Positions 1-7,659 of a DNA stretch of 64,000 nucleotides are shown here, piece after piece. Below the pieces are notes generated by a model that was given only the letters and a program-made list of their open reading frames with translations, was not told the origin of the DNA and did not search any database. Every line of letters begins with the position of its first letter. Position 1 is the first letter of the stretch. The position numbers were made by a program, and so were the translations under genes. Source of the stretch: Pedobacter ginsengisoli (lineage in GTDB: Bacteria > Bacteroidota > Bacteroidia > Sphingobacteriales > Sphingobacteriaceae). The stretch is from the NCBI RefSeq assembly GCF_030244015.1, contig NZ_JASSYX010000002.1, positions 806,001 through 870,000 on the forward strand, written 5' to 3'.

Positions 1-662
1 TGGGAAGCGTGCACATCTATTCTCCATGGTGGCTGGACAACAAAAAACTGGATTTCCCGAGAGGTTACCATATTGAGTATGGTGGTGGAATGGGGATGCC
101 GGGCTATGGTTTTGGCTGGGGTATTGAAAATCTGAACGGAAAAGGCGGATATGGTGCTTCATTGAAGAATGACTACAGGCACTGGTACGGTACGAGTGTT
201 GGTATGGCGGGACGTGGAACGGCGATAGCGAGGGAAAGCAATTATTGTGAGATAGACCCGAACGTAGTGGATAAATTTGGAATACCGGTGCTTAGGTTTA
301 ACTACAAATGGGCACCGGAAGAGGTAAAACAAGCAAAGCATATGCAGGAAACTTTCCAGGAGATCATGCATGGCATGGGTGCAGTAATTACCTCAGGTAT
401 TCCAGGGCCGGAAACCAATTACGGTCTGGAGGCACCCGGTAAGATCATCCATGAGGTGGGCACAGTCAGAATGGGTGATGATCCCAAAAAATCTGCGCTT
501 AACAGGTGGTGCCAGGCTCATGACTGTAAAAACCTTTTCGTGGTAGATGCAGGGCCTTTTGTGCAACAGGGCGATAAAAATGCAACATGGACTATTCTGG
601 CACTCTCCATGCGTACTGCAGAATACATTTTGCAGCAAAAAGAAAAATTAAATCTAAGCTGA
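1..662 (+). CDS. GMC family oxidoreductase, C-terminal part (gene cut by window edge)
   Basis: The reading frame is open to the left edge, so only about the last 220 residues are seen. They look like the C-terminal part of a flavin-dependent GMC dehydrogenase of the gluconate/sugar dehydrogenase large-subunit kind. Visible marks are HEVGTVRMG (numbered from the first visible Met, residues 148-156) and NATWTILALS (191-200), which form the C-terminal GMC active-site region with its His and Asn. The next gene is a gluconate 2-dehydrogenase subunit-3-like protein 15 bp downstream, the usual partner of such large subunits. The pair probably oxidises a sugar or polyol in the periplasm and passes electrons to a quinone or cytochrome. 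The FAD-binding N-terminus is outside the window and the substrate cannot be told. Confidence 0.88.
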   Translation, partial: GSVHIYSPWWLDNKKLDFPRGYHIEYGGGMGMPGYGFGWGIENLNGKGGYGASLKNDYRHWYGTSVGMAGRGTAIARESNYCEIDPNVVDKFGIPVLRFNYKWAPEEVKQAKHMQETFQEIMHGMGAVITSGIPGPETNYGLEAPGKIIHEVGTVRMGDDPKKSALNRWCQAHDCKNLFVVDAGPFVQQGDKNATWTILALSMRTAEYILQQKEKLNLS

Positions 663-677
663 TCTAAATCTATAAAT

Positions 678-1301
678 ATGAACAGACGTGAATCATTAAA
701 GGTATTGGGTTTAACTGCTGTAAGTACAGGTATTGTACTTGAAGCGTGCAAACCAGGTAAGGAAACAGAAACAGTTGCTAAAATTGATGAAAAAGCAAAA
801 CCCGGAAGGCAGCAGTTTGAAACAGAGCGGGACAGGCAATTAAATTCCTATAAATTCTTCAGCGAGCATGAAATGGCTACAATAGCCGTTTTGGCTGATA
901 TCATCATTCCGAAAGATGATAAATCCGGCAGCGCTACTGATGCTAAAGTTCCCGATTTTATTGAATTTATAGTTAAGGATATGCCGTACCACCAGATACC
1001 GATGCGGGGTGGGTTGAAATGGCTGGACATGCAGTCCCTGAGCCGGTTTGGAAAATCATTTAAAGAAGTTTCTTCGGATCAGCAGATCGCTATAGTGGAA
1101 GACATCGCATATCCGGGAAAAGTGAAACCGGGGATGCAGCCGGGCGTCAATTTCTTTAGTCTGATGCGCAATCTTACTGCTTCCGGATTTTATACTACGG
1201 AAATTGGGATTAAAGATGTCGGTTATATGGGCAATCAGCCAAACATCTGGGAGGGTGTACCCGCTGATGTTTTGAAACATTACGGGATGGAGGATGTGTA
1301 G
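678..1301 (+). CDS. Gluconate 2-dehydrogenase subunit 3 family protein
   Basis: A 207-residue protein that starts with a Tat-like leader (NRRESLKVLGL) followed by a lipobox-like LEAC with Cys24, so it is probably exported folded and may be lipid-anchored. The body has the pattern of the gluconate 2-dehydrogenase gamma subunit: a helical region around HEMATIAVLADIIIPKDD, then a short conserved segment near FFSLMRNLTASGFY, and a C-terminal segment with the GYMGNQP motif. These small subunits are needed for export or assembly of the GMC large subunit, whose gene lies just upstream. It overlaps the following GH18 gene by 8 bp, so the three are probably one transcript. The family call is good; the substrate is unknown. 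Confidence 0.85.
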   Translation: MNRRESLKVLGLTAVSTGIVLEACKPGKETETVAKIDEKAKPGRQQFETERDRQLNSYKFFSEHEMATIAVLADIIIPKDDKSGSATDAKVPDFIEFIVKDMPYHQIPMRGGLKWLDMQSLSRFGKSFKEVSSDQQIAIVEDIAYPGKVKPGMQPGVNFFSLMRNLTASGFYTTEIGIKDVGYMGNQPNIWEGVPADVLKHYGMEDV

Positions 1302-2313
1302 AGTCAGGTTAATCCTCTTGATGTCACTGTTAGCGATTTCTGGCTTTGCACAGACTAAGATTGCCAACGCAAGTGCCGGCCGAAAGAAAATAATAGTAGC
1401 TTACGTGACCTCCTGGACCAAGGTTATGCCTGACCCGGCCTACGTAACGCACATCAATTATGCTTTCGGCCATGTAAACAATACTTTCGATGGCATCCGT
1501 ATTGACAATGAAAAGCGCCTTAAAAGCCTGGTAAGCCTAAAAAACAATGCACCACAGCTAAAAATTATGCTGTCTGTCGGCGGCTGGGGCAGCGGCAGAT
1601 TTAGTGAAATGGCAGCGACGGCAGAGAACAGAAAGAAATTTGCGGAAGACTGCTTGCGTGTAATCAACGAGTTCGGACTGGACGGCATAGACATCGACTG
1701 GGAATATCCGACCAGCAACGCCGCTAAAATATCGTCATCTCCGGATGATACCCGAAACTATACATCACTTATGCAGGAGATCAGAAACAAGATCAGGAAA
1801 TCAAAATTGCTGACACTGGCTTCTGTCGCTGATGCTAAATACATAGATTTCAAAGCCATTGAGCCTGCAGTTGATTTTGTAAATATCATGACTTACGACA
1901 TGGGCCGTCCGCCATACCACCATGCAGGACTTTACCGTTCCAAATATACCAGCGGTATTAGTGTAGACGAAGCTGTAACCGCGCATTTGAATGCAGGTAT
2001 GCCATTGGGTAAGCTTGTATTGGGAATTCCTTTTTACGGACACGGTAAGGATGGCATTGCAGATTTTATTGACTACAGGGAGATCGTGAACCTGAAGGGA
2101 TTTAAGATGCAGTGGGATGAAGAGGCGAGGGTCCCTTTTCTGGAAAATGACAGAGGCGAATTTGTCTGCACCTACGAAACCCCGGAATCCATCGCTGTTA
2201 AATGCGCTTATTTGCTGAACCGCGGCATGCTTGGTGCAATGTATTGGGAGTACGGAGGAGACACCGATGACGGAATATTGAGGAAAGCCGTATTTTCAGG
2301 AATAAATAAATAA
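1294..2313 (+). CDS. Glycoside hydrolase family 18 protein (chitinase-like)
   Basis: 339 residues with an N-terminal signal peptide ending near FAQ (residues 1-20). The GH18 TIM-barrel signatures are present: SVGGWG at 94-99, the catalytic DGIDIDWE at 130-137 with Glu137 as the acid, MTYDMG at 199-204, and a late YWEYGGD strand with the conserved Trp. The catalytic set is complete, so the protein should act on beta-1,4-linked N-acetylglucosamine, either chitin or an endo-N-acetylglucosaminidase substrate; the subtype cannot be chosen by eye. No carbohydrate-binding module is attached. The ATG overlaps the end of the preceding dehydrogenase subunit, so the two are translationally coupled. It converges with lspA, which ends 5 bp away. 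Confidence 0.9.
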   Translation: MCRVRLILLMSLLAISGFAQTKIANASAGRKKIIVAYVTSWTKVMPDPAYVTHINYAFGHVNNTFDGIRIDNEKRLKSLVSLKNNAPQLKIMLSVGGWGSGRFSEMAATAENRKKFAEDCLRVINEFGLDGIDIDWEYPTSNAAKISSSPDDTRNYTSLMQEIRNKIRKSKLLTLASVADAKYIDFKAIEPAVDFVNIMTYDMGRPPYHHAGLYRSKYTSGISVDEAVTAHLNAGMPLGKLVLGIPFYGHGKDGIADFIDYREIVNLKGFKMQWDEEARVPFLENDRGEFVCTYETPESIAVKCAYLLNRGMLGAMYWEYGGDTDDGILRKAVFSGINK

Positions 2314-2318
2314 TGCTT

Positions 2319-2828
2319 TCATTGCTCCGCAGGAACAGGGACAGCTTTTTTATAATACAGACTGATCAGAATAAATAATGTACCAAAGGAAATAGACAAG
2401 TCTGCAAGGTTAAATACACCTGTCTGGAAGACTATGAAATCAAGGTGCAGGAAGTCAGTTACAGACCCAAAAACCATCCGGTCATAAAGATTACCAATAC
2501 CACCACCGATGATGCAACTGATCCCAACCATGAACAAGCGGTTTAAATTGCGTTTGACCATCAAAAAATACAGTGCATAACCCAAGATAAACAGGGGCAG
2601 CAGACTAAGGAAAACAAACTTCACCGGAATGGGTAGCGACTCTCCTGAACTTAGAAAAGCACCGCTATTTTCTACTTTGAGTATAGTAAAGTGATTTTTG
2701 ATCACCGGGATCTGTTCATCATAATCTAGGTATTCCCTTACTACAGTCTTGGTCAACTGATCACAGCCAATATTAAATGAAATCAGCAGCAGAATAAGAA
2801 TCCTGCCAAATGGCTGTTTTAGTTTCAT
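2319..2828 (-). CDS. lspA: Lipoprotein signal peptidase (signal peptidase II)
   Basis: 169 residues with four membrane segments. The two catalytic aspartates of the LspA family are present: Asp116 in GNLYDRM and Asp143 in FNLADLS. The family box GCDQLTK is at 21-27 and the VENSGAF box at 52-58. The enzyme cleaves the signal peptide of diacylated prolipoproteins in the inner membrane, and several lipoproteins coded in this window (DUF4249 protein, the 18.4 kb and 27.8 kb proteins) would be substrates. It is divergent from rpiA with 54 bp between starts. Length is typical for the family. Confidence 0.95.
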   Translation of the reverse strand: MKLKQPFGRILILLLISFNIGCDQLTKTVVREYLDYDEQIPVIKNHFTILKVENSGAFLSSGESLPIPVKFVFLSLLPLFILGYALYFLMVKRNLNRLFMVGISCIIGGGIGNLYDRMVFGSVTDFLHLDFIVFQTGVFNLADLSISFGTLFILISLYYKKAVPVPAEQ

Positions 2829-2882
2829 TGCAGAAATTTATGTTTTACAAGATAGGTAAAAATTATTTTTTAAATTGCCGCC

Positions 2883-3575
2883 ATGGCCGATTATAAAAAA
2901 GAAGCAGCTAAAGCAGCACTGGGATTGATCAGACAGGGGCATATCATTGGCCTGGGCGCAGGGTCTACTGTAGCACACCTCATTGATCTGATCAAACAAA
3001 ATAAGGGCCTCATAGAAACAGTTACTTTTGTTTCTTCTTCTTTCAAGACTAATAACTACCTGGTGGAAAGTGGTTTAAACGTTCAGTCTCCTTTGCTGAT
3101 TAATAAGCTGGATGTCTATTTTGACGGTTGCGATCAATTTGACTCACAATTGAATGCGCTTAAAAGTGGTGGAGGCATCCATACCGCTGAAAAAATCCTG
3201 GCCGCCATGGCCGACGAATTTATTTTGATGGGAGATGATGGAAAGTTCGTGCCTGAACTTAATGCGGTTTATCCATTGGTGATTGAAATTCTGCCGCTTG
3301 CTTTGCAAATGGTAAAGGATCGTCTGGATAAAGAATTTCCTGATGCGGAAGTAAAATTGAGAATGAGCAATCAAAAAGACGGAGCACTGGTTTCTGAAAA
3401 TGGAAACTTTCTTGCGGATATTTATTTTGCTGAACTTCCGGATCTTCAGGATTTAAACAGCCGTGTAAAGATGATGCCAGGTATTGTAGAACATTCGTTG
3501 TTTTATAAAATGGCCGCCAAAGCTATAATTGCCGGTGAAACTGGCGTGAAGATCATCGAGGCGTCAGCCCTGTAA
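2883..3575 (+). CDS. rpiA: Ribose-5-phosphate isomerase A
   Basis: 230 residues matching RpiA. It interconverts ribose-5-phosphate and ribulose-5-phosphate in the pentose phosphate pathway. The phosphate loop GLGAGST is at 23-29. The catalytic set falls on the same numbers as in the E. coli enzyme: Asp81 and Asp84 in DGCDQ, Lys94 before the glycines, and Glu103 in AEK. The loop normally written DGADE is DGCDQ here, and KGGG is KSGGG, mild departures that keep the catalytic residues. It stands alone, divergent from lspA. Confidence 0.93.
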   Translation: MADYKKEAAKAALGLIRQGHIIGLGAGSTVAHLIDLIKQNKGLIETVTFVSSSFKTNNYLVESGLNVQSPLLINKLDVYFDGCDQFDSQLNALKSGGGIHTAEKILAAMADEFILMGDDGKFVPELNAVYPLVIEILPLALQMVKDRLDKEFPDAEVKLRMSNQKDGALVSENGNFLADIYFAELPDLQDLNSRVKMMPGIVEHSLFYKMAAKAIIAGETGVKIIEASAL

Positions 3576-3708
3576 TTTCCCAAGGATTGTTCACTTTGGT
3601 CTTATGGTCCTGGATTTTAACGAGAATGATAGGAGCGTGGTTCATTACCTAAGTGGATTTTGTAAGGTCTTTGCTCATCTGTCAGAAATATCACAACATG
3701 TGATAAGA

Positions 3709-3746
3709 AAAAACCGGAAACAAGTTGAAACTCTGATTCCGGTTTA
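3709..3746 (-). terminator. Rho-independent terminator of tRNA-Arg
   Basis: On the minus strand a stem formed by AAACCGGAA and TTCCGGTTT with a roughly 20 nt loop is followed by a T-rich run (TTTCTT). It begins 2 nt after the tRNA 3' end, so it is well placed to end the tRNA transcript. Confidence 0.7.
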
Positions 3747-3747
3747 G

Positions 3748-3821
3748 TACCCTGGAAGGGATTCGAACCCCTGACCCACGGTTTAGAAAACCGTTGCTCT
3801 ATCCAACTGAGCTACCAAGGC
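3748..3821 (-). tRNA. tRNA-Arg (anticodon TCT)
   Basis: A 74 nt cloverleaf on the minus strand. The acceptor stem pairs GCCTTGG with CCAGGGT (two G-U pairs), the D arm is AGCTCAGTTGGATAGAGC, the anticodon loop is TTTCTAA on an ACGGT/ACCGT stem, and the T arm is AGGGGTTCGAATCCCTT. The discriminator is A. The CCA end is not encoded. It reads AGA (and by wobble AGG) codons. A full promoter lies upstream and a terminator follows, so it is a single-gene unit. Confidence 0.96.
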
Positions 3822-3839
3822 ATGTCCCTTATGGAGCGC

Positions 3840-3871
3840 CAAAGATATAAAAACGCATGAACAAGCACAAA
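3840..3871 (-). promoter_or_regulatory. Bacteroidota-type promoter for tRNA-Arg
   Basis: On the minus strand TTTG (3868-3871), a 20 bp spacer, then TATCTTTG (3840-3847), matching the primary sigma consensus TTTG-N19-TAnnTTTG of Bacteroidota. Both boxes are exact, making this the best promoter in the window. Transcription would start about 14 bp before the mature tRNA. Confidence 0.8.
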
Positions 3872-3905
3872 TCTAATTTGAACATTTTATTGAGAAGCTT
3901 TTAAC

Positions 3906-5288
3906 TCAGATTGCTATTTTCTTTTGAGGGAAAGCTTCGGCATGAGAAATGATCATATTCAGGATATAATCATTGCAGGGGTAGGGCTGCAGCGCGGATT
4001 TTAACATAGCTGGTTTTGTGATATCAGTATAATGTGATATATAACCCATGCCATAAAACTTGCCATGCTCCACCAGCAGACAACTGTGTTCTTCCTCGTT
4101 CCTGCCCTGATCTATGAGTGCAAAAGTAGGCAACATGGCTTTCAGCTGCTCCATTGCATATTTTACCCTTACATTATAAGCGGCGGCCGATTCTTTTCCG
4201 GCACAGGCGCCGGCACAGTTTCCTTCGGAATGGGCGGTACAGGCCGCTCTTCCATGCTGGATATAGCACAGTTTTTCACAAAGCAAATGCTCCCTGATCA
4301 GCATTCTCAACAGGTTATGGCCTTCCAGCAACGTATTGAAACTAAAAAGCGCGTGGACGTCCTTTTTATATTTGTCGATGCCAAGCCTTGTATAACCCTT
4401 TTGGTCTTCAAACGCATATAAGCCATACTTTTGTTCAAAACGCTTCATTGCGCGGTTATTTTCAGGCCACAGGCGTTTAATTTCTGCGGCCTCCAGGATA
4501 AAAGCCATCAGCTCCGTACCGCATACTTCAAAATCTATGTTGTATATATCCTTCAAAAAGTTTTGCCTTTGCCGGCCGATATTGTTGCCGGTAAAATGCG
4601 AGCAGACCCTTTTTTTCAGGCTCTTGGCTTTCCCAACGTAGATGACCTTACCCTTTTGATTTTTGAAATAGTATACACCCGGGCTTAAAGGCAGCTTATC
4701 TACTTCAGAACGATGCAGGTTTGGCGGCAATGCCTGTTCCTTGGCGCCACGGCTCAAAGTCTGCAAGATCAGCCCTTCTGTATCTGCCTGAAATAACATT
4801 TCCAGCAAGACCGCAGTAGCTTCCGCATCACCACCGGCCCGGTGTCTGTTGTTGATTTCAATACCCAAAGCTTTACATAATTTCCCCAAACTATAAGAAG
4901 CATGTCCAGGCAGCAATTTTCGGCTCATCCTTACGGTACATAATTTCTTACAAAGCAGCTGATAACCCGACAAAGCCAGCTGATGTCGCACAAAAGAAAA
5001 ATCAAAGTTCACATTGTGCGCCACAAAGATCTTGTCATGAAGCAGTCCGTAGATCTTTTCCGCTACTTCTTCAAATAGAGGTGCATCGGCCACCATCGCA
5101 TTGCTAATTCCCGTCAGCGCCTCAATATAAGCAGGTATTTCCTGCTGCGGGTTAATCAGCGTTTCATACCTGTCGACCACAGATGAACCGTCATGTACCA
5201 ATATGGAGATCTCCGTAATTCCGTTTCCGGAGGCAAATCCCCCTGTGGTTTCAATATCGACTACAGCATAAAACATAGTTCGGATCAA
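3906..5288 (-). CDS. DnaQ-type 3'-5' exonuclease fused to a GIY-YIG nuclease (UvrC/Cho-like)
   Basis: 460 residues with two nuclease domains. The N-terminal DEDDh exonuclease spans about 5-170: Asp11 and Glu13 in DIETTG, Asp96 in HNVNFD, His149 and Asp154 in HRAGGD. The GIY-YIG domain spans about 198-285: GVYYF at 204-208, IYVG at 216-219, Arg227 nearby and Glu267 as the likely metal ligand. A C-terminal cysteine cluster (337, 341, 350, 358, 362) resembles the UvrC pattern ending in GxCxGxC. No helix-hairpin-helix or UvrC C-terminal nuclease half is present. Such fusions are annotated as DNA polymerase III epsilon-like or excinuclease-like proteins and are thought to serve repair. A second in-frame ATG 12 bp later would start directly at the first domain and may be the true start. 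Confidence 0.85.
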   Translation of the reverse strand: MIRTMFYAVVDIETTGGFASGNGITEISILVHDGSSVVDRYETLINPQQEIPAYIEALTGISNAMVADAPLFEEVAEKIYGLLHDKIFVAHNVNFDFSFVRHQLALSGYQLLCKKLCTVRMSRKLLPGHASYSLGKLCKALGIEINNRHRAGGDAEATAVLLEMLFQADTEGLILQTLSRGAKEQALPPNLHRSEVDKLPLSPGVYYFKNQKGKVIYVGKAKSLKKRVCSHFTGNNIGRQRQNFLKDIYNIDFEVCGTELMAFILEAAEIKRLWPENNRAMKRFEQKYGLYAFEDQKGYTRLGIDKYKKDVHALFSFNTLLEGHNLLRMLIREHLLCEKLCYIQHGRAACTAHSEGNCAGACAGKESAAAYNVRVKYAMEQLKAMLPTFALIDQGRNEEEHSCLLVEHGKFYGMGYISHYTDITKPAMLKSALQPYPCNDYILNMIISHAEAFPQKKIAI

Positions 5289-5439
5289 TTGGTAAATGAG
5301 GTGTAAATATGCTAATTATTTTAGTAAGCAATGCAAATTAATGTCATTAATTTAAAATATTTGGCTTGATTTCAGGTTAAATGAAAACTGTGGCATATAA
5401 ATGGCAGAGTAATAACAATACAACGCAACAATTAAGACT

Positions 5440-5799
5440 ATGAAGATTTTAGCAGTGGATGATGACAGGGATATAGTCGAAGTCATAAAGATTATATTGG
5501 AGGATGAGGGGTATGAAGTATCTACCCTAACCAGCGGTATCGATGTGCTCAAAGTGGTCGCATCAATGAGACCGGATTTAATTTTATTGGATGTCATGCT
5601 CGGCGGAATGGATGGGAGAGACATTTGCCGGCAGATAAAAACCCATAAGTTGTTTAAGAACATTCCAGTGGTGATGATTTCTGCAAGTCATAACCTGCAG
5701 AATTTGCTCAAGCAGCCGGGTTCCCCTAATGACTTCATTTCCAAGCCATTTGACATTGACCGATTGGTCAAAACAGTAAAAGCACAATTGGTGGCTTGA
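5440..5799 (+). CDS. Single-domain response regulator (CheY-like)
   Basis: 119 residues, one receiver domain and no output domain. The acidic pocket is Asp7-Asp9, the phosphorylation site is Asp51 in LILLDVML, the switch Ser is in VVMISAS near 81-83, and the conserved Lys is Lys102 in SKPF. It has no kinase neighbour; the nearest coded kinase in the window is at 44.1 kb. It could act as a diffusible phospho-relay partner for hybrid kinases. It is preceded by a 150 bp non-coding gap that must hold its promoter. Confidence 0.92.
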   Translation: MKILAVDDDRDIVEVIKIILEDEGYEVSTLTSGIDVLKVVASMRPDLILLDVMLGGMDGRDICRQIKTHKLFKNIPVVMISASHNLQNLLKQPGSPNDFISKPFDIDRLVKTVKAQLVA

Positions 5800-5847
5800 T
5801 CAGGCTGTACTGATAAATATAGAATAATACTGAATTCCATAGAGAAT

Positions 5848-6249
5848 TTAAGACGTTAATATCGTAATGGGATTGCTGAGTATTTTATGTATCGGGCATT
5901 TATCTGCAATCTGCATTAGCCTTTCACGCTGGGCATCGTCTATCTGACCTGTAAGTTCAATCTTTCTGCTTATGGTTGTAGACTTATTCATTTCCTCTTC
6001 TTTACAGATCGCCAGTTCTATTTTAATGGCATCCAGCGGTATGTTTTTACGGTCGGCATACATCCTCATCGTTATCGCAGTACAGCTTCCCAAACTGGCC
6101 AGTAAAAGCGCGCCCGGGCTTATGCCTTCATCGGTTCCGCCCAGATCTTCAGGCTCGTCCGCATAAATAAAATGACCACCTGCATATACTTTAGTTTTGT
6201 AATGTGATTTGTCCAGTTCTGTTACCGCTGTAATCTGGTTTGTTGGCAT
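5848..6249 (-). CDS. OsmC family protein (thiol peroxidase-like)
   Basis: 133 residues of the OsmC/Ohr fold. The two redox cysteines are Cys56 in ASLGSCTAIT and Cys118 in ADKCPIHKIL. The sequence is closer to the OsmC-like group (with the SPGALLLASLGSC block) than to Ohr. The family reduces organic or fatty-acid hydroperoxides using dihydrolipoyl or similar donors; the exact substrate is not visible. It lies 83 bp downstream of the SpmAB gene on the same strand and may share its transcript. Confidence 0.9.
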   Translation of the reverse strand: MPTNQITAVTELDKSHYKTKVYAGGHFIYADEPEDLGGTDEGISPGALLLASLGSCTAITMRMYADRKNIPLDAIKIELAICKEEEMNKSTTISRKIELTGQIDDAQRERLMQIADKCPIHKILSNPITILTS

Positions 6250-6332
6250 ATTTTATGATTATTGATCTTATACGATATGGTGTTATTGACGCTTTCTTAA
6301 ATGGCAGATATAGACAGGATCTTCAAGCAGGG

Positions 6333-7604
6333 CTAGCCAAAAAATAAGTAGCAAAGCCCTATCGCAGTACATACCCCAACCAAATCGGCCAGCAGCATGG
6401 CACCAATCGCATACCTTGTGTTTTTAATGTTCACCGCACCAAAATATACAGCAACTACATAAAAGGTAGTGTCTGATGACCCCTGTAATATGCTGGACAA
6501 CCTTCCCGCAAAAGAATCTGCTCCGTGGGTAGTAATGGTGTCTACCATCATTCCCCTTGCGCCGCCGCCGCTGAGGGGTCTGATCAGCGCCGTAGGTATA
6601 CCGTCAATAAACCTCGAATCGGCACCCAAAGCCGTACATGCCGACTTTAATCCATTAATTATGATGTCGAATGTACCACTTGTCCTCAGCAGGCTTATTG
6701 CGATCAGCATCCCAACCAGGTAAGGAATGATCTTTACTGCGGTTTCAAACCCACCCTTGGCACCCTCTATAAATGAATCAAATACATCTATTTTTTTATA
6801 CAGGCCGCCGCCTATGATCAAAAGAAAGATCAGCAGAATCAGACCGTTGCTCAAAATACCAGAAAATGATTGCAGTCCCTCCGTACTCAGTGTAACCAGG
6901 TACAGCACCAGCGCAGCAATTATAGCAGATATACTTAAAATCCAGACTAAAATGGCGGGCTGAAGCAGGCTGATCTTTTGTTTAAAAGAAACAATAAACA
7001 TCGCCGCCATGGTAGCCACAAAAGTGGCGATCATGCAGGGGATAAATATCTCGGTAGGATTGGCAGAATTCAAAGAGGCCCGGATGGCGATGATGCTCAC
7101 CGGGATTAAGGCAAGACCCGACGCATGCAGGCAAAGGAACATGATCTGTGCGTTTGAGGCCACGTCCTTACTTGGATTCAGTTCCTGCAGGCTCTCCATG
7201 GCCTTTAAGCCAAAGGGTGTTGCGGCATTGTCCAGCCCCAGCAGGTTGGCGGAAAAATTCATCACCATATGTCCCGTAGCAGGATGACCTTTAGGAACAT
7301 CCGGAAATAGTTTGGAAAAGAACGGAGCGATGATCCTTGACAACAGCCTGATACCGCCAGCCCTTTCAGCAATGCTCATGAAACCCATGAACAAGGCCAT
7401 GATACCGATCAGCTTCAGACAGATGTTTACTGCTGTCCAGCAGGTTTCAATTATTCCATCGAGTTTCAACGGGTTCAACGGATCATCAGCTTTGCCGATC
7501 ACCATCCAGTTGAAAATGTCCGTTTTGCCAAAGAAGATACACTTTATACTGGCTACTACAATTGCAACAATAATGAAGGCCGACCAGATCCTGCTTAATG
7601 CCAT
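6333..7604 (-). CDS. SpmA-SpmB fused membrane protein (nucleoside recognition/Gate domains)
   Basis: 423 residues, strongly hydrophobic. The N-terminal half carries the SpmA-like pattern (ERAGGIRLLSRIIAPFFSKL and NFSANLLGLDNAATPFG) and the C-terminal half the SpmB-like pattern (LIRPLSGGGARG, GSSDTTFYVVAVYFG). In spore formers these are two separate proteins needed for core dehydration; Bacteroidota do not sporulate and carry them as one chain of unknown function. Both halves have the Gate domain found in nucleoside transporters. The gene sits 55 bp downstream of the S9 peptidase gene on the same strand. Confidence 0.88.
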   Translation of the reverse strand: MALSRIWSAFIIVAIVVASIKCIFFGKTDIFNWMVIGKADDPLNPLKLDGIIETCWTAVNICLKLIGIMALFMGFMSIAERAGGIRLLSRIIAPFFSKLFPDVPKGHPATGHMVMNFSANLLGLDNAATPFGLKAMESLQELNPSKDVASNAQIMFLCLHASGLALIPVSIIAIRASLNSANPTEIFIPCMIATFVATMAAMFIVSFKQKISLLQPAILVWILSISAIIAALVLYLVTLSTEGLQSFSGILSNGLILLIFLLIIGGGLYKKIDVFDSFIEGAKGGFETAVKIIPYLVGMLIAISLLRTSGTFDIIINGLKSACTALGADSRFIDGIPTALIRPLSGGGARGMMVDTITTHGADSFAGRLSSILQGSSDTTFYVVAVYFGAVNIKNTRYAIGAMLLADLVGVCTAIGLCYLFFG

Positions 7605-7659
7605 TTTTTGTTTTTAGTTTTTTAAAGCGGTTAATTTAGCATTTTTAAAGTACATTCCA

